In this document: positions 50,901 through 63,600 of the stretch, in pieces
Position numbering within the stretch: the first letter of the stretch is position 1
Layout: each line of letters starts with the position of its first letter
NCBI GenBank assembly: GCA_964017045.1
Contig: OZ024799.1
Coordinates: forward strand, 26,671,596-26,735,595
DNA: 64,000 nt
Direction of reading: 5' to 3'
Source: Omphiscola glabra
Taxonomy: Eukaryota > Mollusca > Gastropoda > Lymnaeidae
Position numbers and translations under genes: made by a program
Notes under the pieces: generated by a model
Databases searched by the model: none
The model's input: only the letters and a program-made list of their open reading frames with translations
Told to the model about the DNA's origin: nothing

Positions 50901-53900
50901 AGTACTGGTGTAGCCCCAGATTCCAACAGTCATGGACTGACCACCAGGTTCAGTCAGCAGACCAGTAAACCTGAATGATAAACAATGTGACATGTTCTCA
51001 TTTGTTAAAAACAAAATTATTGAGTAACCACACAAACAAAATTTCCCCAACAGAAAAACTTGAACCGGTATTGTCAAAGGGAAGATATTTTATTTCAATT
51101 ATATAAGTCTGCATTGTTAAAAACAAATGAATTTTTAATTATGTACATTTTAATTTATTTTATTTGACTTATTCCATTTATTTTCTTTTTTAAAATTTCA
51201 ATTTATACAATTGTTTCCTTTTCTTTTCTTTGTTTAAATTTCAATTTATACAATTCTTTCCTTTCCTTTTCTTTTTCTAAATTTCAATTTATATAATTCT
51301 TTCCTTTTCTTTTTATAAATTTCAATTCATACAATTCTTTCCTTTTCTTTATTTCAATTTATTCAATTCCTTCCTTTTCTTTCCTTTTTTTAATTTTCAA
51401 TTTATGCAATTCTTTCCTTTTCTTTTTTTTTCAATTTATTCAATTCGTTCCTTTTCTTTTCTTTTATTTCAATTTATTCAATTTTTCCTTTTCTTTTCTT
51501 TTTTTTATTTCAATTTATACAATTCTTTCCAACTGTCATCATTATAGAAACACATTTTTTTTTACATGAGATATTTACAAGAGAATTTATAAGCTATTCT
51601 TTGAACTACTGATGAATTCCGTTGAACATAACTGACTCAGAATCAAATAAAAATCAAGGAGTTTGCACAGATGGAACAAAATTGTATTTTTGTAATAAAT
51701 CTACCAACAATAAGTAGTCCCTCACTTGATAGATTCATTTGTGAACTTGTAAACATGCCAGCAGTTCCCTTCATCAGTACTGAACTTGACAATGTTGGGG
51801 GTGTCATCACTGATTGGTACAGCAATCAGCAGGCCACCACTGTCAGCAATCTCATAGGCGTGGGGACCCTGCAGCACCTGATGATGATAGCAATGCTAAG
51901 TAATGTTAAGTGGACATTTGAAAAGATGGAAATGATAACAATGTTAGTTAAGGTGGACCTTGAAGGTGATACTAATGAAAGCAATTTTAATTCGTGATAG
52001 GTGGACAATGGAGAAGATGGTTATGATAGCAATGTTAGTTATTGTTAGGTGGACCTTGGAGAAGATGGTTATGATAGCAATGTTAGTTAATGTTATCACT
52101 TAAAAGTTAAATTATTTAAGAGAGCCCATTCATATTGCCATCAGAAGAATGAAACTTTTCATGAAGGAAAAAAACTTTCTTGTTAATTAAGTATGGGGAT
52201 ATTATTTCTAGTTCAGTTTTATATGATCCTTAAATCCTTTTATTGGGTATGTTTAGCCATTTTGTATGTTTAAAATAATGAGCTGGCCGAGATAATTTAC
52301 CCGCTTGAACTGGTATCCACCATCAGTTGACAAGAAGACATCAGGAGGAGTGGTCTGGAGATTGCTGGCCACATGACCTGTGACAGAGCATGAGTTGCAC
52401 ATCATTAAACTGGTTCATTAATCTACTATACAAGTGTCATGATCAAGGTATTATGTGATATCAATGATTTCACAATGCAAAAATGTAACAAATGAATACC
52501 TTGCAGGATGCATACTTTCATGCATACTTTGTTGATCAAATTTAGTTTGTTGTACTTACAACTCCAGAGAAGTGCACCTAATTCTGATACTATTTTTAAC
52601 AACCCTTGGAAGGTCAAAGGCTGAAGTCCTGGCATTATAATCATGACAGAATTAGCCATGTCAAAATCTGAAGTCATGGTATTATAATCATGACAGAATT
52701 AGCCTTGTCAAAATGTGAAGTCCTGGCATTATAATCATGACAGAATTAGCCATGTCAAAATCTGAAGTCCTGGCATTATAATCATGACAGAATTAGCCAT
52801 GTCAAAATCTGAAGTCATGGCATTATAATCATGACAGAATTAGCCATGTCAAAATCTGAAGTCCTGGCATTATAAACATGACAGAATTAGCCATGTCAAA
52901 ATCTGAAGTCCTGACATTATAATCATGACCGAATTAGCCATGTCAAAATCTGAAGTCCTGGCAGTATAATCATGACAGAATTAGCCATGTCAAAATCTGA
53001 AGTCCTGGCATTATAAACATGACAGAATTAGCCATGTCAAAATCTGAAGTCCTGGCATTATAATCATGACAGAATTAGCCATGTCAAAATCTGAAGTCCT
53101 AGCATTATAATCATGACAGAATTAGCCATGTCAAAATCTGAAGTACTAGCATTATAAACATGTTTAGTTAAGTAAAAAATGTATACAATTTTTTTTCAAG
53201 TATCAGCGGCGTTAATCTCAATTTTGTAGACAACAGTATTGTCTGAAAGCTCTTAAGAAAATCTCACCGTGGACCAGTATGATCCCATAAGCCTCTTTTT
53301 GGCTATTTGGAGGCCTTCCAACGATGCCTCTATGCACACTGTAAGCATTATGGATTTGAAGATAGCAGCCGTCCTGTCAACAAACATATGGAGGACAATT
53401 TTTTAGTGAAAAGAAATCCAAGTTTTCATACACACACACCTTACGTTTTTTAATTGTTATTTAAAAACATTCAAACACGAACGTGAAAAAACAAAAACGA
53501 AGATTAAAATAAACAAGGGTCCAAGAGGTTTTTTAAAAATGTCTCTTTTACACAATTTTTTAGGTTCAGCTTATGATGCTGTGAGTTGTTACCTGTTCAG
53601 CGTTCTTACATTCAACCCCCTCGGGTCGTGTTACATTGGTCCACTCCCCACCACGGTTGTAAGTTATGACCGTGTGGATGGACTTGTCCGCTTCACTCAT
53701 TTGGCTGGCCAGGTAAACACCTCGGATGGACTCAACCTGGCAATAAACAAATGAGCTAGATATTAATATTAACGTGACTTGGAAATAAGCCTGGATAAAG
53801 TTAAGACAAACTAACATTACTCATGTGCAATTTCAGATGACAAGGTTAAATCTTTCAGCTAATCAAGCTTATTGTTTATAGAGTTTAATGCCCAAAAATT

Positions 53901-56900
53901 AATATTCAGAAATCAGAAGAGGACACAAATGACAGGCTTGACATAGTGTTATTTGTGTTTTCGCATTTAAAAAAAAAAATCTTGATCTATGATCTAATCA
54001 GCTCCACATGTCTGCTCCAAAAGGATATTACTAACTAACACACTCTAAATTTAATCTGTATGACTTTTGTCCAAATATATTGTTGTTAGTTGTACATTTA
54101 AAAGAGTGGATCTTGTGAAATTTGTTTCAAGAGCCCCTCAACCGAGACTTTAACTTATTATTTAAAATACTATTAACGGATTAAATGAATCACCTTATAG
54201 AAGTCATGTATTGAATTGTAGTTGGGGAACAGATGGTTGCGCAACGACTCTGAGTAAACAATCCCATCTGATGAAGATGTGTACAGGACGCCATGACCGG
54301 TATCTGTAAACAAAGAAATGCAACATTTTAACAGTCTCAGTTGTCAGTGGATATCTGTCTACTTTGTCACTTTGGAAAAACTGATTGATGGAACAAGTAT
54401 TCATTTTTATAAAATTCCAGAAAAAAATATTACTTATGGATTTGTTAATTAAAAATTCAAGAAAATTTTAAGTACCACACCTAAGCTATTGTTAGTAGAA
54501 AGGAATATAGTTAAACATTTAAGAACACATATAGTCAACAAATTTTGAAAGATTGAGAAAATATTAATCTTGAAAACAAAACATTATATACTGAAACATT
54601 AAATTTCCAATGCTAGAATTAATGAACATTTTTTCATCCCAGAATAAAACCTATTCCTTTTCCTCACCTCCTGGATTGTCTACATGCATGAAAATCAATC
54701 CCTCAGACATGTCCAACACAGAGAAAAACTGAAAATGAGACAAAGAAAAAATGTATTCATCAGATAAATATAACCAATCTAAAAGAAAAGGAAAAAAAAA
54801 GTGGGTGGGAAATTAAGTGCTTAGAGAAATTCAACGATGCAAAGAGCTGCAACCATTTTCTGGAAGTAAAGGACTTTATTATGTGATGATTAACGAGTAA
54901 TTTCCTTTCATAAACATGATCTCGGCTTCACCCACTTCCTCCTTCAGAACCGCTGCCATGCATAATTAATAGATATTATCCAGCACAACTTTCATTTCTA
55001 TTAAAATATTGACAGACTTTTTGAAGTCAAACTTAATATGTCCAAATAGCCTTGCATTCAACCAGAGCCAATGCATCTAATCCACTCACCCTGTCTCCAG
55101 TCAATGTTGGTAACTGAGCCTCATTCCATGTGTCTCCACCATCTGATGAAATCATCATCAGCTTCTCATCTTCCTGAAATCAATAAATGTACAAACATTA
55201 ATAGTTGAAAGATACAAACATAAACTTTTTCAATAAAATGACAACCAAAAATAGGGGCCAACAATTCAAATATTTCTGTTTCTAAAATACTCATCGAAGC
55301 AGTTAAAAAGCATTCATTCAAGCACATAACTTCAAGTGGTCAAAGTACAATATTCCATGTTTGAAAGTCATTTAAATTTTGAAACAATTTCCTCTGACAG
55401 ATTTTCTTAATCTTTTGCAACTATCAATTTCCAATGAGCTTTGAAATCCTGTCCTTGAACCTATCTCATATTGGCTTTGATAATTACACTGGTTATGAAA
55501 TCCTGTCCTTGAACCTATCTCATATTGGCTTTGATAATTACCCTGGTTATGAAATCCTGTCCTTGAACCTATCTCATATTGGCTTTGATAATTACCCTGG
55601 TTATGAAATCCTGTCCTTGAACCTATCTCATATTGGCTTTGATAATTACCCTGGTTATGAAATCCTGTCCTTGAACCTATCTCATATTGGCTTTGATAAT
55701 TACCCTGGTTATGAAATCCTGTCCTTGAACCTATCTCATATTGGTTTTGATAATTACCCTGGTTATGAAATCCTGTCCTTGAACCTTTCTCATATTGGCT
55801 TTGATAATTACTTTAATAAATTAAAATTTGAACTAAATTGAGAAAACCAGACGCATGAATCAGCATTTATTTCCCTAGAGAATGGGGCTATACAAAGATG
55901 GTACTATACAAAGATGGTACTATACAAAGATGGTACTATACAAAGGTGGTACAATAAAAAGATGCTGTTAATATGTTTCCAAAGCTCTTTTAAAAGGTAC
56001 ATACATTGCTAAACCATAAATTTAGGATCCTTGACCCTTCTCTTCAGAGCATATTAACACCTCCCACCTACACTTACAATCTCAACTTGATACTAAACAA
56101 AATGTACACACCTGATTACTGGGATGCTCTGACTTAAAAATAGAGGCGTACATAAATTTATCCTGGATCTCAAAGACCACAACTCTTTTAAGAATCTCTT
56201 TCCAAGCTCCTGTTTCGCTGTCATATCGTTCAAGTTTAAAATACTCAGGCTCCATAGCTGCAGAATATATATAAGAAAAGTATTTATGGGAAATTGAATA
56301 TTCACCTCCAGTAAAACACCCACACAAAAAAATTTGTTTAAAGCTATTTGTAGGAGTGTTTTCATATATCATCAATTCAACTTACAAAACAGTGGATGGA
56401 CAAGTTCTCCAGTGGTCACATACAGACTTTTCTCTCTTGCGTTTTCCTTTGTTCCCCTGCAGGTAAAACAACAGTGTGTACATTACATATTTATTACATC
56501 AAATTCATCTGCACAATCCAGCTACCTAATTCATAATGCCATTCATTTCTTACTGTATATACTTTTTGAAATCTTATTTTAAAATATTTTAGTTATTTTT
56601 ACTGTAAAACTCTATAAGCAACAAGCTATGCCAAGTGGACAACACATTAGTTTATTACAACAGCTTACCATTTGACTGCATGGGCGTCTGCTTTGATGTA
56701 TTTGGCAGGGGTCTTGAAGTTAGTGTAAGTGACATAGAGCTGAGATAAAAAGAGATTTTTTAAAATTACCTATAGTAATAGAAATCATTTTATTGATCTG
56801 TTTATTTTTCAGTCTGTTAAATGTTTAGCATTGCTGAGATTTGATGTAAATTCCAGGACAATTGAAGTATTGAATTCCAGTACAATTAAAGTATTGAAAA

Positions 56901-57603
56901 CCTTAATTAGAACTGCCATGTTATCAAGTGTTTTAAAGAACAGATTTTTAGAAAAGTCCTAGGAGAATCCAAAGCTTTCTGTGACAGGACCAGGTGGAGC
57001 TCAAGCCAGGGAATTCAATTCAATTTAGACAATGGTTGTTTTATAATTCAGTTATAAGGCAACTGGATACCCATTTTACAGGCAGTTGGCAGCATCTTAA
57101 AAACACATAACATTATCAATAGCAAAATAGAATTGAGATAAAAAGAATTGCTTATAAATGGTCAAACTCAAGATTCAAGCCGAAAGGTTAAAATAAAAAA
57201 ATGAAATGCGACAAACCGTTCTAGTTCTGGTAATAACGGCCACATAATCCTCATAATCTGGTTCAGAATGGAATTCTAGCTGTTCCTCTACAGTCAACTC
57301 AGAAACTGGCAGCTCAGATTTCTTCCAGGTTTCCCCACCATTTTCAGTCACATAGATGAAATGTTCATGGCTGATCAGATAAACCTGTTAAGTGAATTTC
57401 AAAATCAATCAATAATTTACACAAGGAATTCTGTAAAACTTATATATATAATACATTAAAAAATAATTCCCAGCCTTTTTTCATTAGGAATCATATGTAA
57501 TCCAAACCTTCCTGACGTTTGGGCAAATGACTTCATCGGTACAAAAAACAAAAATAAAAATACATTCATATAAGTATAAATTAAATTTATATAATATTTA
57601 TAT

Positions 57604-57639
<36 letters not shown>

Positions 57640-60600
57640 TGAAAATTTGTCTGTCTGTTTGTTTGTCTGTTTGTACCACAAAGGCTTTTACACGGATTGA
57701 TGGATCTTGACCAAACTTGGCACATATATCCATCATTATCCAGAACAAACTCTTAAGGTGTTAAGAGCTTTTAATAACATTCCGTTTGGGGCCGGGGGGC
57801 CCCAAAATCGCTATTTTTCTTATATGAGCTATATAAATAAAATGACCGACAAATACTCCTGCATGAATAGATGGATCTTGACCAAACTTAGTACACATAC
57901 ACTTGATTATCCATATTCAAGTATCGAATGGTACCGAACTCATAATATCTATTCCTAGGGAGCCGGGGGGCCCCATTTCATCTTTCCTTATATAAGCTTT
58001 ATAAATATTGATAGGCTTAGACAACACTATAGGTTATATGCGAATAGATGGATATAGGCCTAGGGTGGTAGCAATACACTTCACTGTCCATACTGAAATA
58101 TCGGTGGATTTAAAACTAATAATATCCAATCTAGAATTTTCCAGAAAGTTCGATAACTTTAAAACGCTATATCTATGTCACGATCAAATCGGGAAATGGG
58201 ATAAAACTGGAAAGGAGGGTCCCAAGATGGAACGGGATCCCACAGAGAACAGTATCCTAACGGGATCTGTAGGCCATCGAGATCGGGGTGTTAATACAAT
58301 CCCGGGCAATGCCAGGTATATCCGCTAGTATATTATATATATGCATGTATCCTACATAAAAATGAGTGAAAAGAATAAGAGTGGGTGCAAGTCCCTGACA
58401 AAAACAAAGTTCAGAAGAACGGGTATCAAATTGATTTTAATCCCCCCCCCCCTCAAAATATTATTTTTAGTTACAAAATACTATATTAGTTGAAACCAGT
58501 TTTTTTTAAATATTGTCAAGGGTATGATATCACTGTTGTGATGTTGGTACGTAAATCATGTTTAGTTAGAGATTATATGTGTAGCCGTTAGACAAGAGGA
58601 TGCTGATTAGTTTGTTAGGCTCGAACTTCATTAATAAATATATATAAATACACTATTGTTAATTGTGAAGAATAAACATTGTTGCACAACTAACCGGTTA
58701 GAGTTAGTGTATCGGTATTAGTGCAGTGTTTACGCTGACCAATGAGATGAGGTAGGGCACAGACTATCACAGTACACATTGCTAGTCATTACAAGGACAT
58801 TACGATCATACAGCCATTACACAAATATAGTAAGATCGAACGTTTCGTGAAATATTATTTATTGTTTTTGTACATTTGTGCGCTGGTGAAATTCTTTGGA
58901 ATCATTTTAATCAGATTGATGATTTTAAACAATGTTAACATACCATAAGTTCATAAAGGGAAAAAAGACTTATTTTCCTCCTTCTAAAAGTAAGAAAGCA
59001 ATGGACTCAAAGACACCAAAGTAAGACTGTGCAAGTTATATTTAATACAATAATTTTTATATTCCCAGCCTTATTTCATTAGGAATTATACTATCTATAA
59101 AAACATTAGGTCGTTATTTAATGGAATGAAACATTGGGCTACCCAACCTTATGCCTTCCACCACAATAACCATCTTTTTAACACATTCCTAAATTGATTT
59201 CATGATTTATGGAGCACTGATTTCTTTAATCACTAACTGATCTGGTCATATCTTCATATCAACTTTATCATTTTAAAATTATTGAAGTTTTTAAACTCTT
59301 TCCATGCCAGGGTGTTTCCCACGTTTGTGCCAGACCAATGGAAATATTTTAGGGTGCTCTTATCTATTAATGAATCTTGAATACCTTTTTTTCAGCAAGG
59401 AAATTGGAGTATAATGATATGTAAAAAATAAGACAATAATAGTTTAAATTGTATTTGTAATATTATGAGATAAAAAAAATAATTTTAATGCACACCAAAT
59501 CTGAACTAATCAAACTACTATTTGGTCTTAGTAGCTGGTATCCTATTCTGCTTCAATCATCAGAAAGTATATCCATTTTTTATCAGAATGCATTTTACAT
59601 TTTGAAAATATTCCAATTAGTGACAGAGTTACACACATTTTTGTAACATCTTTAAGAAAAATGTTTTTTGCTTATGTGTATATACACAAATGTCAAACAC
59701 ATTATTTACAAAATATTTTACTTAGGTATAAATTTCTTTCTGTATGGTCCTTTCTGAAGCACTCCTTAACACACAGACGAGGCCTTCCTGTGCATCCGAT
59801 GCACATGAAGTAGCCACGCTTTGCTATTTTGTGCACTGAACAGCATGTCACTGTTAATCATGCTTGTCACTGTTAATCATGCCTGTCACAGTCAACCAGG
59901 TGCGTATTTTCACTGAGACGCTCGTCTGCACTGATAATGGGCTTTTCCCCTGGCTTTGATAGGGTGGGCACTAGGGGAATGAGTGATTCAGGGTTCTGGG
60001 CTTAAGAAAATATTCTCCCTGCATCTTTTCTGCCTAATTTTTGCAGGAACAAGAGTAGTATTATCTGAATCCTCACTGTCGCTGAAGTAACAAAAGTGGA
60101 ATTGAGGTCCTTACTAACAAATTCATAAGTTTTGAACAATTTGAGCTTAAGTTGATCTGGTGTTTTGTAATCCATTCTCTAGGCTCTATACAGCTGTGGT
60201 ATTTTTATATTTTAAAAATTTTTACCAAAGCGCTGACTGTCACCACTATTACTATCACCTCCTTATTTAGTATTGACCGACCCATCAGAAAGCTGATAAT
60301 CATCACACTGGAATCAGATTCAAATGATTCATGGTTATTGTCCAATGTTCAAGCATCAATAATTCACAGTAAAAGTTCCTTTGTTTGCAAATTTGAAGAC
60401 ATACATGGTCCAGCAACAGCTCAAGTGCTTGGATTTTGTGAGGCCATTGTTTTGTTTACAAGAGTGTCAACACAAATTTTAAAAAAAGAGGTCACAATTA
60501 TTGGAAAAACAAATCTAAACAAAATCTACTTCTAATAGTAAGAAAGTAGGAAGAGTTATTGTTAATTTGAGAACATAAAAAATAGGATTGATAGCAGAAG

Positions 60601-63600
60601 GCAACAAATAAAGTACAGATATTAAATCGACGGTATATAGTCGCATGGCACATATGCTGCCAGTCAAATGGACGATATATCGTGGATTGGCTTGGAAAAT
60701 GTTAAATTACTTTGGTAGAATGTAGTACATTACAGCTATTCAAGGCATAAAATGCTACATCACTAAGGAATCAATACCTGCTGGTACACAATAGCTAGTT
60801 AATGCTTGTAACATTTTATCATTAAATACTGAGTATCTACTGTTCACAATAACTAGTCAAGGTGTGTAACATTATTTCACTAAAAAGAATCAGTACCTTG
60901 CTGGGGTTGTGAGGGTTACGCTGCAGTCCATCATCTTTTCTAAAAACTTGGTTGTCCACCTTATCAGTCCAGTTTGTCCAGGTTCTGCCATGATTTGTAC
61001 TGGGGAAATCATAAGACAAAGAGTTTGCTAGTAATTGCCATGATTTAGAGGATGATTCAATTGTAGAATAGAGTTAAAACAACCAACGTAAGATTATACT
61101 CCATTTATAAAAATTCTGCATCATAACTGTAACAACACATAATATCATAAAAATGAAAGGAAAGGTATAACTAGGGTTTTATAAATTGAAGTGAACATTA
61201 TGAAAAGAATAGACTTACGTCTATTCTAATTTTATCAAGTATTTTAATTTGTTTTTTTATTCTTTATTTTTGTTGAAATACCGTCTTTATTGAATAGCAT
61301 GAACTTAGACCCATGACAGCCTTTAGCCCATATTTTATATTTGTTAGGATATATCAAATGGATAAACTAAGTGTTTTTTATCTTTTAGGATGTATCAAAT
61401 GGATAAACTAAGTGATGCTTTGGTATTTAGTCAAATAAATTATCAAAATAAAACTGATGTTTAACTATTGCATCCGTCTGGTTGTATTTTCCACTGCAGT
61501 TAAAAATAAGACTATGTCCAGGACATTACCTCCTCCACAGAGTTGACTCAAATGTGTTGGGAAATTTGACATCAGCTGTAAGGACAAGAAGTATCTGTGT
61601 GGACACAAGGGAGAGACATTAATATTGGTATTATATATTGGCCCTATTTTTTAAATTCATTTCTTTATTTTGACAGGACCATCAAAGGCCATTTTGATCC
61701 CCCCCCCCGGGCTAGTATCTCCCCCCCCCTCAAGCTAGCCTCTGGCAATGCCTACCTGAAGATATGAACACCCCCCCCCCCCCCACCTTGGAAATAGAAA
61801 GAAACACTGGTAATTTTTTTAAAGTGGCATTCAACTTTTTTCAATTATATTTAATGTTATTATTTAACCAACAATCATTAATATTAAGACAACTCTAATT
61901 ACAATAACTCTTAACCACATTTTTTAAATTTTACTTTTCCTTAAGAAATAATACACTACTATTTCCTTTATTAAAAGACAGGTATATTTTTACCTTTGTT
62001 CTATAGGTTAGAAAATTGGGGGCTTGTTATAACAGGAATCAAGTAAAATAATTTAAGAGATACAGCCATTAGAAAATAAATGCCTTTGATTTGTTTAAAC
62101 CTGTTAAAAGTCTAAATAAGTAACAGCTTGGGTTATTTTATTTCAAAAGGAAGTAAAAAGATTGAAGCTATTAATAAAATTGTAAAAACCCAAAACTGAA
62201 GGGAAAAATACAGTAGACTGATAAGAGACTTGAAAACAATTTCCTTAGTTATTTGACTTTATGATGCACTAGTCACTAAACTAAATTTCATAAAGGACAC
62301 CAAAAAGAAGAACAAGCTCTGGTTTAAACCTCCTGTATAACCCCTTTCTATGTGTATTTCAAACCTGGCCATCACCAGAATCTAAACTATAAGATAAAAG
62401 TCAATGAACCAATATATGAATAGTGGTTATGTCTTAACAAGCTTAACATTATGATTAGTATCTTGCTAAGACCAAGATAACAGTCAGCTCCCCCTATATT
62501 ACAGTGGGCTATGTTGTCTCTTTGATATATTAAAGCTCTGGCTAGATCACTTAAGCATGAACAAAGAATAATGGGGTGGGGAATGGGTAACTACTTGATT
62601 ATTCTGGTATCAAGTAGTCACCCAAGTAGGGGGTCACATGACACACACCTACACACACAAGTGACATTCAATGTAACCCCATGTGTACTAAATCGAAAGA
62701 CTACACATGAGTAGGTTAAGAGTAGTGGTGGGGAAAAGTATACAGATTTAACTAAGGGCCAACTCATTTTTAAAATTCTGTATACTTACTGATCATGAAA
62801 CTAATTCATGTGTTCAAAATGTAATGTGGATATACTGCCTTAGGACGTACACATTTATGCTAGGCTTATAATATAAATAAATGGGGGCCAAGAAAGTGAG
62901 GATTATTTAATATAATACAGTCACATGTTATTGTAATTTCAACTTTCAAAACCTGAGTTACATACAACATTATGCACATTGGAGTTAAAGCATAAAACAA
63001 AATTAGTTGGGAAATGTATGAAAGTTAGAAGATGAAGGGAAAGCAGTTGAAAGTTTTGAAAGTATTTATTGTATACAACATACTAACAAATATTTATATT
63101 ACATAGTTTAAAAAAATTATCATCTGCCATATGTGTTTTTGCTGACCACACATACCAGATTTATTCTGAAACACTATGTTTTTCAAATATTCATTGAAGG
63201 CTGAACAAAGTGGACAGTTGTAGGAGAAGCTGATTTAAATATCTAACTCACAAAAAATAATAATTAGAAAATCATTAAAATATATGTATTCATAAATGGG
63301 CATGGAGGACATGGAACGACCAAAAGGTGCAAACCTACATCACCAAAACTTATTGGGATTATTAGACATTAATGGCAATACAGAGAAACAACTGTAAACT
63401 TATTAACATTTTAAAAAGAATATGATGGGATAAAAAGGAAGTGGAGGTGGATTTGATAAAAACTCAGGAAAGGGCCTTCAAACATTGCAGTGCAAGCTGA
63501 CATGAAACCAAATAGGAGATGAGGTACTAAAGAACACAAGGAAAATGGACCAAACTAGGGAATCTGGAGAAATGTAAAAAAAAAACTTGGAGAGAGGTAG

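Noticed and set aside
55434..55841. Open frame of 18-residue repeats (EILSLNLSHIGFDNYPGY)
   Set aside because: It is a 54-bp minisatellite inside a sortilin intron on the opposite strand; the frame stays open because the unit is a multiple of three.
58530..58810. Second solo LTR
   Set aside because: It has a plausible TG start and AATAAA motif, but no CA end with a matching flanking duplication was found.
60152..60535. 127-residue + strand open frame as a gene
   Set aside because: It lies inside the piggyBac-like remnant, antisense to the acidic N-terminal stretch, and resembles no protein I know.
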